From Chitinophagaceae bacterium (lineage in GTDB: Bacteria; Bacteroidota; Bacteroidia; Chitinophagales; Chitinophagaceae), in NCBI GenBank assembly GCA_024103425.1, contig JAGFIS010000041.1, positions 1-64,000 on the forward strand: 64,000 nt of DNA. Reading direction: 5' to 3'. Both the position numbers and the translations under genes were made by a program. The notes under the pieces were generated by a model. It saw only the letters and a list, made by a program, of their open reading frames with translations. It ran no database searches and was not told the origin of the DNA. Below are positions 1 to 7,512 of the stretch, piece after piece; the stretch's first letter is position 1; each line of letters opens with the position of its first letter.

Positions 1-2
1 AC

Positions 3-59
3 CAGGATGGTCAAGGTACTTTAGGCGGCATGGATTTCGAAACTTTTAGGGTTACATAG
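3..59 (+). CDS. possible 3' end of an unidentified CDS (left edge)
   Basis: One plus-strand frame is open from the left edge and ends with TAG at 57-59, giving 18 residues (QDGQGTLGGMDFETFRVT) with codons like those of neighbouring genes. The other two plus frames stop earlier or at similar positions without protein-like composition. If real, this is the C-terminus of a gene lying left of the window and converging on mrp. It is too short to identify, and chance is a real alternative. Confidence 0.25.
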   Translation, partial: QDGQGTLGGMDFETFRVT

Positions 60-370
60 CTAAGTCGAAACGAGGCACCGGAACTTGGTGTGGAAGAATA
101 ATAACCATCCGGGACGGCCTAAATTCCAGTGCGTTAAGAAAATGAATGGAGTGATGCGTTGGGCGAAGACCACAGAGAAATACTGTCTGAATCACGCCGC
201 AGGCGGGATGAGTTTATTTCTCTGAGCAGAACGAAATTCATTTTTAGCTACGCACGCTGTCAGCCTTGACTTTTTGCTTCTTTTGTGTCAATACAAAAAA
301 AGAGGAGAAGACTGGCTATGAGCGGAAGCCTTTCTTTCGGTCCAAGCACGACGTTTGAATCTGAAACGAG
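60..370. other. non-coding block with a degenerate long inverted repeat
   Basis: No convincing ORF is present on either strand. The block contains a large imperfect hairpin: a T-rich left arm at about 263-285 (starting GCCTTGACTTTTTGC) faces a right arm at about 292-315 (ending GACTGGC), with TTTTGT/ACAAAA closing next to the loop. The outer bases GCC/GGC and the inner six pair, but the middle is degenerate. From memory, similar palindromes recur between genes in Chitinophagaceae genomes. The role is unknown; it may be an old repeat or a bidirectional transcription end. Confidence 0.35.
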
Positions 371-377
371 CTGATAA

Positions 378-404
378 TAAAAAAGCCCGCATCAAGCGGG
401 CCGA
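378..404 (-). terminator. rho-independent terminator of mrp
   Basis: GCCCGC (385-390) and GCGGGC (396-401) form a six-base GC-rich stem with a five-base loop. Read on the minus strand the hairpin is followed by a T run (TTTTTTATT). It lies about 20 bases after the mrp stop codon. Confidence 0.85.
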
Positions 405-423
405 ATTATAGGTAAATTGATTT

Positions 424-1536
424 TTACAACTTTGCTTCTATCTCACTATCCGAAACTCCTTCATTCACTTTCTCAACCTCCTCCAGAACCCTGTCGCTGA
501 AAGCCATGAAAGCTGCTTTCGTCACTTCATCATCGCCCATCATGGCGGGCACCCCGATGTCACCGCCTTCGCGGATTGATTTTACAATCGGGATTTCTCC
601 GAGGAAAGGAAGATTAAATTCATCAGCTAACTTCTTACCGCCGCCTTTTCCGAAGATGTAGTATTTGTTGTCCGGCAGTTCAGCAGGAGTGAAGTAGCTC
701 ATATTTTCTACGATACCGAGAACGGGTGCTTTCAGTCCGGGTTGATTGAACATGGTTACACCTTTTCTTGCGTCGGCAACTGCAACAGTCTGAGGAGTGG
801 TAACGATCACCACACCTGTTACAGGAACCGACTGTGCAATTGTAAGGTGAATATCTCCGGTTCCCGGAGGCATGTCGATAATCAGGTAATCTAAATCTCC
901 CCAATCGACATCTCTGGTGAACTGACGCACTGCGCTGCTCACCATCGGACCACGCCAGACAACTGCCTGCTCTTCATCCACCAGCAATCCGATACTCATC
1001 ATCGAGATGCCGTAGCGCATGATAGGGACAATCTTGGCTTTACCATCAACATCACGCATATGCGGACGTTCGTTCACGACACCCATCATGATGTGTCCGC
1101 TCGGTCCGTAAATATCGGCATCCATCAGCCCGACTTTCACATTACCTTTAGCAGCAATAGCCAGTGCAAGATTGGTAGCGATAGTACTTTTTCCGACCCC
1201 TCCTTTTCCACTAAATACGGGTATTACATTTTTAACCCCCTCCAGTGCTCCTTTCTTTTCGAACAAACGGGGATCATGTCTTTTTCCGCCGGCCCTTACA
1301 TTGAAGCTGATGAGCACCTTAGCCAAAGGATAGGTTTCATGGATGGCGCTAAGGCATTCTTTCCTGAGCGCTTCTTTTTTATTGATAGGAATATTCGGCG
1401 AGTCTAAAACAAGGGTAAAATAGATTCTGTCTTCTACGATTTTGATATTTCTGACCATCTCCAAGGACACGATATCCTTGTCTGAATCTATCCCCTTGAC
1501 CTTAGATAACGCGTCGTAAATACTGGATTCTTTCAT
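424..1536 (-). CDS. mrp: Mrp/ApbC-family P-loop ATPase, iron-sulfur cluster carrier
   Basis: The 370-residue product has an N-terminal MIP18/DUF59-like domain (about residues 5-80) and a ParA/MinD-type ATPase domain. The deviant Walker A motif SGKGGVGKST is at 109-118 and DMPPGTGD at 221-228. Family members bind and transfer Fe-S clusters to apoproteins in the cytosol. The C-terminal CxxC that holds the bridging cluster in many homologues is absent: the equivalent segment is TPAELPDNKYYIFG (283-296), and Cys61 is the only cysteine in the protein. From memory this variant is usual in Bacteroidota. The gene stands alone with its own promoter (1572-1579) and terminator. The name is secure; cluster-carrier activity in this variant is inferred. 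Confidence 0.93.
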   Translation of the reverse strand: MKESSIYDALSKVKGIDSDKDIVSLEMVRNIKIVEDRIYFTLVLDSPNIPINKKEALRKECLSAIHETYPLAKVLISFNVRAGGKRHDPRLFEKKGALEGVKNVIPVFSGKGGVGKSTIATNLALAIAAKGNVKVGLMDADIYGPSGHIMMGVVNERPHMRDVDGKAKIVPIMRYGISMMSIGLLVDEEQAVVWRGPMVSSAVRQFTRDVDWGDLDYLIIDMPPGTGDIHLTIAQSVPVTGVVIVTTPQTVAVADARKGVTMFNQPGLKAPVLGIVENMSYFTPAELPDNKYYIFGKGGGKKLADEFNLPFLGEIPIVKSIREGGDIGVPAMMGDDEVTKAAFMAFSDRVLEEVEKVNEGVSDSEIEAKL

Positions 1537-1571
1537 CTTTTGCTTTTAGGTAATCAAATTATTATTCCGCG

Positions 1572-1579
1572 CAAATTTA
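1572..1579 (-). promoter_or_regulatory. Bacteroidota -7 box for mrp
   Basis: The minus strand reads TAAATTTG, an exact match to TAnnTTTG, 35 bases before the mrp ATG. A clear -33 TTG element is not visible at the expected distance. Confidence 0.6.
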
Positions 1580-1846
1580 CTAAGTCGCAGCCTGAATAAA
1601 TTTACACAATAGGGAATTTGTCATAATGATGACAATTGATAATCCCGGCTGATTTTTCAAGGCGTTACAATGCAAACTCCGTAGGAGTTCCCCTTTGTAA
1701 AAGCTCTACATAATATATTCCACTCCATGGGATTGGCCAGTTAATGAAGCACTTCGCGGGGATAAAGCGAAAACTGAATAAGGCTTAACACTCGCTCCCT
1801 GGTGTTACCATTCATAATTCATCATTCCTAATTCCTAATTGAGTAC
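1580..1846. other. intergenic region between mrp and the aldehyde dehydrogenase gene
   Basis: No gene is visible. The right part holds the heptamer repeat array listed separately. I see no clear terminator after the aldehyde dehydrogenase stop codon. Confidence 0.6.
1810..1844. repeat. tandem heptamer array (ATTCATA-type), 5 units
   Basis: Five consecutive 7-base units: ATTCATA, ATTCATC, ATTCCTA, ATTCCTA, ATTGAGT. The array ends two bases before the stop codon (1847-1849) of the minus-strand aldehyde dehydrogenase gene. A second array of the same unit lies at 36998-37046, again against a minus-strand stop codon. Confidence 0.75.
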
Positions 1847-3298
1847 TTACTCAACTATTCTTTCAATCCCCAGCGGATTAGCATCCTTCAGTTCATCAGG
1901 CAGCAGACTATCCGGCCAGTTCTGGTAGGCTACGGGTCGTACAAACCGCAGGATGGCATCACCGCCGACAGAGGTGAAACGGCTGTCGGTAGTGGCAGGG
2001 AAGGGGCCTCCGTGGTGCATCGCTCTGCAAACGGTTACTCCTGTCGGAACGCCATTGAGAATCAACCTTCCGCAGAAGTTCTCGGCTACGCTCACTACGT
2101 CCTTGAATTCATGGATATCATTTTCCGTTCCCATGATGGTGGACGTCAGTTGTCCGTCCATATATTTAGCAGCTTCGGCAAGCTCGGCTTTGTCCTTACA
2201 TTCAATCACGAGGCTGAACGGACCAAATACTTCCTGTTTCAGTAACGGGTTCTTGATGAATTCGGCACCGGAAACAGTGGCTACCAAAGGAACACCCTCT
2301 TTGATATGCGACTCAACATCGGAGTTGGCCAGCACGCTTACGCCTTCCTGTTGTAAAGCGGTTTCTTTATGAGTATCGTATGCCTTTGCAATTCCTGCAT
2401 GCAGCATTTTTTGAGGAGCGGCATTTCTGATTTCATGCTTCAGCATTTCTTTGAACTCGTTGAGTCCTTCGCTTGCAATTCCTAAGATCAGTCCGGGATT
2501 GGTACAAAACTGCCCTACGCCTTGTGTGATAGACGCAGCGTATTGTTTTGCGATAGAAGCAGCATCACTCTTCAACTTTCCGGGAAGCAGGAAAACAGGG
2601 TTTGTGCTGCCCATTTCGGAGAATACCGGGATAGGTACTTTGCGCTGATTACCCCAGTCGAAGAGTTGTTTACCGCCTGCAAGCGATCCGGTGAAGGCTA
2701 CTGCTTTCACTCCCGGATGCATTACTAATTGCTTGCCTACTTCGAAGCTGATACCGTGCAGGTGCTGGAAAACATTCTCAGGCATTCCTTCTTCGCGCAC
2801 GGCTTCAGATATCAGATCTGCAACCATCTGTGATGTCTTTGCATGAGCAGGGTGACCTTTTACAATCACCGTACAACCGGCTGCCAATGCAGTTGCAGTA
2901 TCACCGCCTGCGGTACTATATGCGAAGGGGAAGTTGCTGGATCCAAATACAACTACCGGTCCGAGCGGCACTTTTGTCTTGCGGATATCAGGCGCACCTG
3001 TATCGGGCTTTGCTTTGTGGATCCTGACATCCAGCCAATCTCCTGCAACACACGCGTCAGCATACTGACGTAATTGCAATATTGTTCTTGCTCTTTCGCC
3101 GATGAGCCTGTTTTCAGGCAGGTTTGTTTCTTCCATCGCGCAGTGGATGATATCCATTCCACTGTTTTCTAATTTGGCAGCGATGGCATACATCAGCCTT
3201 TTGCGGTCTTGTAATGATAATTTTCTGTATTCCCAAAAGGCTTCTTCAGATAGTTGTACCGCCCGGTTGATTTCTTCGGGTGTAGCATCTTTAAACAT
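1847..3298 (-). CDS. NADP-dependent aldehyde dehydrogenase, 2-oxoglutarate semialdehyde type
   Basis: The 483-residue protein has the aldehyde dehydrogenase fold, with catalytic Cys265 in GVGQFCTNPG and general base Glu228 in SEMGSTNP. The Rossmann segment near VVVFGSSNFPFAYSTAGGD is the type seen in 2,5-dioxopentanoate (alpha-ketoglutarate semialdehyde) dehydrogenases. These oxidise the semialdehyde to 2-oxoglutarate as the last step of hydroxyproline or sugar-acid breakdown. It follows a DapA-like gene by 12 bases, surely co-transcribed, which fits that pathway because a DapA-family deaminase or dehydratase makes its substrate. No epimerase or oxidase gene is adjacent, so the exact pathway is inference. 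Confidence 0.85.
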   Translation of the reverse strand: MFKDATPEEINRAVQLSEEAFWEYRKLSLQDRKRLMYAIAAKLENSGMDIIHCAMEETNLPENRLIGERARTILQLRQYADACVAGDWLDVRIHKAKPDTGAPDIRKTKVPLGPVVVFGSSNFPFAYSTAGGDTATALAAGCTVIVKGHPAHAKTSQMVADLISEAVREEGMPENVFQHLHGISFEVGKQLVMHPGVKAVAFTGSLAGGKQLFDWGNQRKVPIPVFSEMGSTNPVFLLPGKLKSDAASIAKQYAASITQGVGQFCTNPGLILGIASEGLNEFKEMLKHEIRNAAPQKMLHAGIAKAYDTHKETALQQEGVSVLANSDVESHIKEGVPLVATVSGAEFIKNPLLKQEVFGPFSLVIECKDKAELAEAAKYMDGQLTSTIMGTENDIHEFKDVVSVAENFCGRLILNGVPTGVTVCRAMHHGGPFPATTDSRFTSVGGDAILRFVRPVAYQNWPDSLLPDELKDANPLGIERIVE

Positions 3299-3310
3299 AG
3301 GTTGTAAATT

Positions 3311-4237
3311 TTATTGAGCAGCAACGCCCGACAGTGCGGCGGGGATTGAAGGCCTTACGGCTACTGCGTCATTAATAATCCTGAGTACATGCTCTCTTTC
3401 TTCGCCAACAAGCGGTAACCTTGGTTCTCTCACATGTTCTGTGCCAAGTCCTACGATAGATTCAGCCAATTTGATATACTGCACTAATTTGGGGTGGATA
3501 TCTAATTCGAGCAGTGGCATAAACCAACGATAGAGTTCGGTCGCTTCGGCAATTCTTCCTTGCTTCACTAATTTGTACAGCCAAACGGTTTCGTTAGGAA
3601 AGGCACATACAAGTCCGGCCACCAGTCCGTCGGCTCCCATTACCAGTTCTTCCATTGAGAGTGTATCCACACCGCAGAGAATCTTAAAGCGGTTGCCAAA
3701 TTTATTTTTCATTCTGGTAACGTTGGTAATATCTCTTGTGGATTCTTTTACTGCCTGGATGTTTTCGTGTTCTGCAAACTCTTCAAACATTTCAAGCGTA
3801 ATTCCTGTTTTGTAGTCGATAGGGTTGTTGTAAACTAAAATTGGCAGAGAAGTGCTTTTTGCAATAGACTTATACCAGTGTACGGTCTCTCTGTGGTCGC
3901 TCTTATAACGCATCGGTGGCAGTACCATCAGTCCTTCTGCCCCCCATTCTTCAGCGAGAGCTGCTTGTCTTATCGCTTCGCGCAAGCTGCCTTCTGCGAT
4001 GTTGAGAATCACAGGAACTCTTTTTTGTGCTACTATAATTGCGGTGTCGACGAGCAATTTCTTCTCTGAGACTTCCAGAACGCTGGATTCGCCTAATGTA
4101 CCTCCGAGGATGAGGGCCGTAACTCCGGCGTCAATTTGTGCATTAAGATTCTTTTCAAATGCTGTGAGATCGAGGTCTCCGTTTTCATCAAATTTAGTTG
4201 TAACAGCAGGCATCACGCCTTCCCATTTTACCGGCAT
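3311..4237 (-). CDS. DapA-family (dihydrodipicolinate synthase/N-acetylneuraminate lyase) Schiff-base lyase
   Basis: The 308-residue TIM barrel carries the family's Tyr136 (VYNNP) and Schiff-base Lys164 (AVKEST), and a glycine-rich GGTLGES loop at 45-51. True DapA is unlikely, because the gene is coupled to a semialdehyde dehydrogenase and not to lysine genes. The closest roles are 1-pyrroline-4-hydroxy-2-carboxylate deaminase (hydroxyproline pathway) or a 2-keto-3-deoxy sugar-acid dehydratase. The start is placed at ATG 4237 (MPVKWEGV) rather than an upstream TTG at 4246; a near-consensus -7 box TACCTTCG lies at 4261-4268. The substrate is not determined. Confidence 0.82.
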   Translation of the reverse strand: MPVKWEGVMPAVTTKFDENGDLDLTAFEKNLNAQIDAGVTALILGGTLGESSVLEVSEKKLLVDTAIIVAQKRVPVILNIAEGSLREAIRQAALAEEWGAEGLMVLPPMRYKSDHRETVHWYKSIAKSTSLPILVYNNPIDYKTGITLEMFEEFAEHENIQAVKESTRDITNVTRMKNKFGNRFKILCGVDTLSMEELVMGADGLVAGLVCAFPNETVWLYKLVKQGRIAEATELYRWFMPLLELDIHPKLVQYIKLAESIVGLGTEHVREPRLPLVGEEREHVLRIINDAVAVRPSIPAALSGVAAQ

Positions 4238-4342
4238 ACAATACAAATTTTGGTTCTATTCGAAGGTACTAAAAAATGTATTTTACCTTGAGTAAAAAGA
4301 ATGGTGAATTAGCTTAAGATAGATAAGAGGACGATGTAACCG

Positions 4343-5005
4343 TTAAAGTGGTTCAGATGTAGCAGGCTTCTTTTTTAATTTTCCCTGAATCATTTTAAAT
4401 ATAACAGGCGCTACCGAAACCAAAATAATTCCTATAAGAATCTTCTCTAGATTATTCTTTACCCATACATTTTCTCCAAGCAGATACCCGACGGTCATAA
4501 TCAGACTCGTCCACAGAAATCCACCCAAAATGTTGTAAGTAGAAAATTTCTTGAATTCCATTTTCACTAAACCGGCCACAATTGGAACGAATGTGCGAAC
4601 TATAGGTATGAACCTCGCAAGCACGACAGCAATACCTCCTTTCTGATCATAAAACTCTTTTGCCTGATGGATATGCTTTTTCTTAAATAAAAGAGTGTCT
4701 TTTCGTTGCAGCAGGTAGTCGCCGGATTTTTTTCCAAACCAGTAACCTACATAGTTTCCCAGGATTCCGCCGATCCCTATAATCAATATCCAGAAAATCA
4801 GGTTTACCACATTACTATCGAACGGATGCAATGAGTTGGCAATCACCATCCCGGCTATAAACAAGAGAGAATCACCCGGGAGGAAGAAGCCGAAAAAGAG
4901 GCCGGATTCGGCGAAGATGATGAATAAAACGAAGTAAAGTCCTCCGTGATCTACAATCCATTGAGGATCTGTAAGATTTTTCAGCAGTTCTAAGATAACG
5001 TCCAT
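4343..5005 (-). CDS. DedA/SNARE-associated family membrane protein
   Basis: The 220-residue protein has about five hydrophobic segments and the DedA landmarks: an acidic residue followed by FFGFFLPGDSLLF (about 37-49), GNYVGYWFGKKSG, and the arginine motif ARFIPIVRTFVPIVAG. DedA proteins act in the inner membrane, and several move undecaprenyl phosphate or other lipids between leaflets. A consensus -7 box (TATTTTTG on the minus strand) at 5089-5096 gives a leader of about 75 bases. The gene is single and convergent with nothing. The specific lipid is not predictable. Confidence 0.9.
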   Translation of the reverse strand: MDVILELLKNLTDPQWIVDHGGLYFVLFIIFAESGLFFGFFLPGDSLLFIAGMVIANSLHPFDSNVVNLIFWILIIGIGGILGNYVGYWFGKKSGDYLLQRKDTLLFKKKHIHQAKEFYDQKGGIAVVLARFIPIVRTFVPIVAGLVKMEFKKFSTYNILGGFLWTSLIMTVGYLLGENVWVKNNLEKILIGIILVSVAPVIFKMIQGKLKKKPATSEPL

Positions 5006-5088
5006 AGGGTTGACTCAAAAAGGCTTTAGTGTTTGTTACCGGCTGTTTTGGATATTTTCAGCAGCAGTTATTATTTGAAATTCAAAGA

Positions 5089-5096
5089 CAAAAATA
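5089..5096 (-). promoter_or_regulatory. Bacteroidota -7 box for the dedA-type gene
   Basis: The minus strand reads TATTTTTG, matching TAnnTTTG, about 85 bases before the ATG. Confidence 0.45.
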
Positions 5097-5200
5097 TTTG
5101 TTTTCTTATATGGTAATTGTTATTGATACTATAAGATTACAAACGCCAAACCATACATCAATATTACAGTATTCTTCAAGGTTCTTCCTTAATTAAAAAG

Positions 5201-5208
5201 TATCTTGC
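5201..5208 (+). promoter_or_regulatory. -7 box for purK
   Basis: TATCTTGC is a one-base-short variant of TAnnTTTGC. It covers the TTG at 5205 that would otherwise extend the purK frame by seven codons, so initiation at ATG 5226 is much more likely. Confidence 0.45.
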
Positions 5209-5225
5209 GCGCAAAAAATCAGAAG

Positions 5226-6344
5226 ATGAAGGTGGGTATTCTCGGGGGCGGCCAGTTGGGCAGAATGTTGTTGCAGGCCGGTGCCAATTATCCTGTGGAA
5301 ACGCATTGCATGGAAAAGAGCGAGGATTGTCCTGCGGCATCACTTTGCCACAATTTTGTAACAGGTGATATAACAGATGCAGGTCAGGTATTTTCTTTTG
5401 GGAAAGACCTGGATGCCGTTACAATAGAAATTGAATCTGTAAGTGTAGAAGGGCTTCGCAAATTGGAAGAGCACGGATTGAAAGTGTTTCCTTCATCAGC
5501 AGCACTTGAGATTATTAAAAACAAAGTAACACAGAAGGAGTTTTATGCCGCGAATTCCATCCCGACATCAGAATTTGTCATTACCAGATCAATTGAAGAA
5601 GTGAGGGCTAATCAGCAACTGTTTCCTGCTGTTCATAAAGCTGCTATAGGTGGATACGACGGAAGGGGGGTGCAAATTTTGAATGAAATAAAAGATATAA
5701 ATCAGGCTTTCCCGGGGGATGCGGTTTTAGAACGAAAAGTCGACATTGAAAAAGAACTGGCAATCATAGTAGCGAGAAACAATGCGGGAGACACAGCGAT
5801 TTATCCACCTTCTGAAATGATTTTTGACCCTGTCTTGAATTTGTTGCAATACCAGTTGAGTCCGGCCACACTTCCCGAAAAAGTACTCTGGAAAGCGGAG
5901 GCAATAGCCCTGGCTGTCGTAAAAAATCTCAACAGTGCGGGTATCTTCGCTGTGGAATTGTTCCTCGATAGAGAGGAGAATGTATGGGTGAACGAAACGG
6001 CTCCGCGTGTGCACAACAGCGGTCACCATACGATTGAAGGCAATTTCTCATCTCAGTTTGATATGCTTTGGCGGGTGATGCTCAACCTGCCTTTGGGCAA
6101 TACGGCAAAAATTATGGATACTGCACTGGTTAATCTGATTGGGCAGACAACAGAAACTGTGGATGAAAATTCAGTTCAGTTGCGCGGATTATCCAAGATT
6201 GACAATGCCTTTGTGCATCTGTACGGTAAGAAAGAGAGCAGGCCGGGTCGCAAAATGGGCCATGTAACGATTTTGAGTAACGATCGAAAAGAGCTTGTTT
6301 TTCAGGCAAGAAATGTCAGGAATATCTGGGAAGGAAATATTTAG
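5226..6344 (+). CDS. purK: 5-(carboxyamino)imidazole ribonucleotide synthase
   Basis: The 372-residue ATP-grasp enzyme uses ATP and bicarbonate to make N5-carboxyaminoimidazole ribonucleotide from AIR in purine synthesis. The N-terminal MKVGILGGGQLGRML is the PurK pre-ATP-grasp signature; HKAAIGGYDGRGVQ and the ATP-binding VNETAPRVHNSGHHT are further family motifs. The start is taken at ATG 5226, since an in-frame TTG at 5205 sits in the -7 box. Its product is the substrate of PurE, encoded 5.6 kb downstream on the same strand with an efflux operon in between. Confidence 0.96.
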   Translation: MKVGILGGGQLGRMLLQAGANYPVETHCMEKSEDCPAASLCHNFVTGDITDAGQVFSFGKDLDAVTIEIESVSVEGLRKLEEHGLKVFPSSAALEIIKNKVTQKEFYAANSIPTSEFVITRSIEEVRANQQLFPAVHKAAIGGYDGRGVQILNEIKDINQAFPGDAVLERKVDIEKELAIIVARNNAGDTAIYPPSEMIFDPVLNLLQYQLSPATLPEKVLWKAEAIALAVVKNLNSAGIFAVELFLDREENVWVNETAPRVHNSGHHTIEGNFSSQFDMLWRVMLNLPLGNTAKIMDTALVNLIGQTTETVDENSVQLRGLSKIDNAFVHLYGKKESRPGRKMGHVTILSNDRKELVFQARNVRNIWEGNI

Positions 6345-6423
6345 AAAAATCCTGAAGCGAAGTGAATTTTTGATTTAATCGTCTAATAAAACATACATAT
6401 AAACTACAAGGAATTAAAAAATT

Positions 6424-7512
6424 ATGGATTGCAGAGTTTTCAGACCGTTCCTTTTCCTTTTGGTTCCCTTTCTGATGATATCCTGTGGGGACTCCGGTAA
6501 AAAAAATGCAAAGCCTCCGATGCGTGGAGGCGGACCCGGTGGCGGTGGTGGTATGCGGGCACTGAGCGCCGATGCTTATATCATCACTCCTGAAGTACTG
6601 AAATCATCTCTTCAGATTGCCGGTACACTCTTGCCGATGGAGGTAACCGAAATCCATCCCGAAGTGTCGGGAAAGGTTACCATGCTTTCTGTACAGGAAG
6701 GTGCCTGGGTACAGAAAGGTACATTGCTTGGACGTCTGTTCGATGGAGATTTACGTGCCCAATTGCAAAAACTGAAGGTACAACTGCAGGTTGCAGAGAA
6801 AACCGAACAGAGGCAGAACGACCTTTTGGCAATAGGAGGTATCAGTCAGCAGGATTATGATCTAAGCGTGTTAAATGTAAACAGCTTGAGAGCCGACATT
6901 GCGGTGTTGGAAACAGAAATTGAGAAGACCTACATCAGAGCTCCTTTTAGTGGCAGATTAGGCTTTAAGAATATTAGTGTGGGGGCTTATATAACACCTC
7001 AAACAATAGTTACTACTATCCGTCAGGTGGACAGGCTAAAATTAGAGTTTAATGTTCCAGAGAAATACAGCAACGAAGTTAAAGTGGGTAATAAGGTAAG
7101 GTTCAGTACCGAAACTACTGAGGGTGTTCAAACGGCTACTATAATGACGATAGAGTCAGGCATCTCCGAAAATACAAGAACGCTCGCTGTTCATGCCGTA
7201 GTGAATAATGCTGATAATAAACTAAAACCCGGAGGTTTTGCCTATGTAGATTTCAAACTGGCTGAAGATGACAGGGCTGTGTTGATACCTTCACAATGTA
7301 TTATACCGGGGGCAAGAGATAAGGAAGTAATTTTGTTTAAAGGTGGCAGGGCAGAATTTGTAGTGGTTGAAACGGGCGTCAGAAGTGCAGACCGTATAGA
7401 GATTACCAAGGGATTGACCATCGGCGATACGGTATTAACTACAGGTCTGCTTTCCATTAAGCCCGGTAGCCAGGTTACTATTTCATCATTTCAAAAAGAC
7501 GACGAGAGTTGA
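6424..7512 (+). CDS. RND efflux periplasmic adaptor (membrane fusion) lipoprotein
   Basis: The 362-residue adaptor links the inner-membrane pump to the outer-membrane channel. The signal peptide ends in lipobox MISC with Cys21 as the lipidated residue, followed by a glycine-rich linker (about 33-45). Then come the lipoyl-like halves (IHPEVSGKVTMLSVQEGAWVQ), an alpha hairpin (about 105-165), the second lipoyl half with YIRAPFSGRLG, and beta-barrel and membrane-proximal domains. It is the first gene of the pump operon; its TGA overlaps the TTG start of the pump gene by four bases (TTGA). The exported substrate cannot be read from sequence. Confidence 0.93.
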   Translation: MDCRVFRPFLFLLVPFLMISCGDSGKKNAKPPMRGGGPGGGGGMRALSADAYIITPEVLKSSLQIAGTLLPMEVTEIHPEVSGKVTMLSVQEGAWVQKGTLLGRLFDGDLRAQLQKLKVQLQVAEKTEQRQNDLLAIGGISQQDYDLSVLNVNSLRADIAVLETEIEKTYIRAPFSGRLGFKNISVGAYITPQTIVTTIRQVDRLKLEFNVPEKYSNEVKVGNKVRFSTETTEGVQTATIMTIESGISENTRTLAVHAVVNNADNKLKPGGFAYVDFKLAEDDRAVLIPSQCIIPGARDKEVILFKGGRAEFVVVETGVRSADRIEITKGLTIGDTVLTTGLLSIKPGSQVTISSFQKDDES

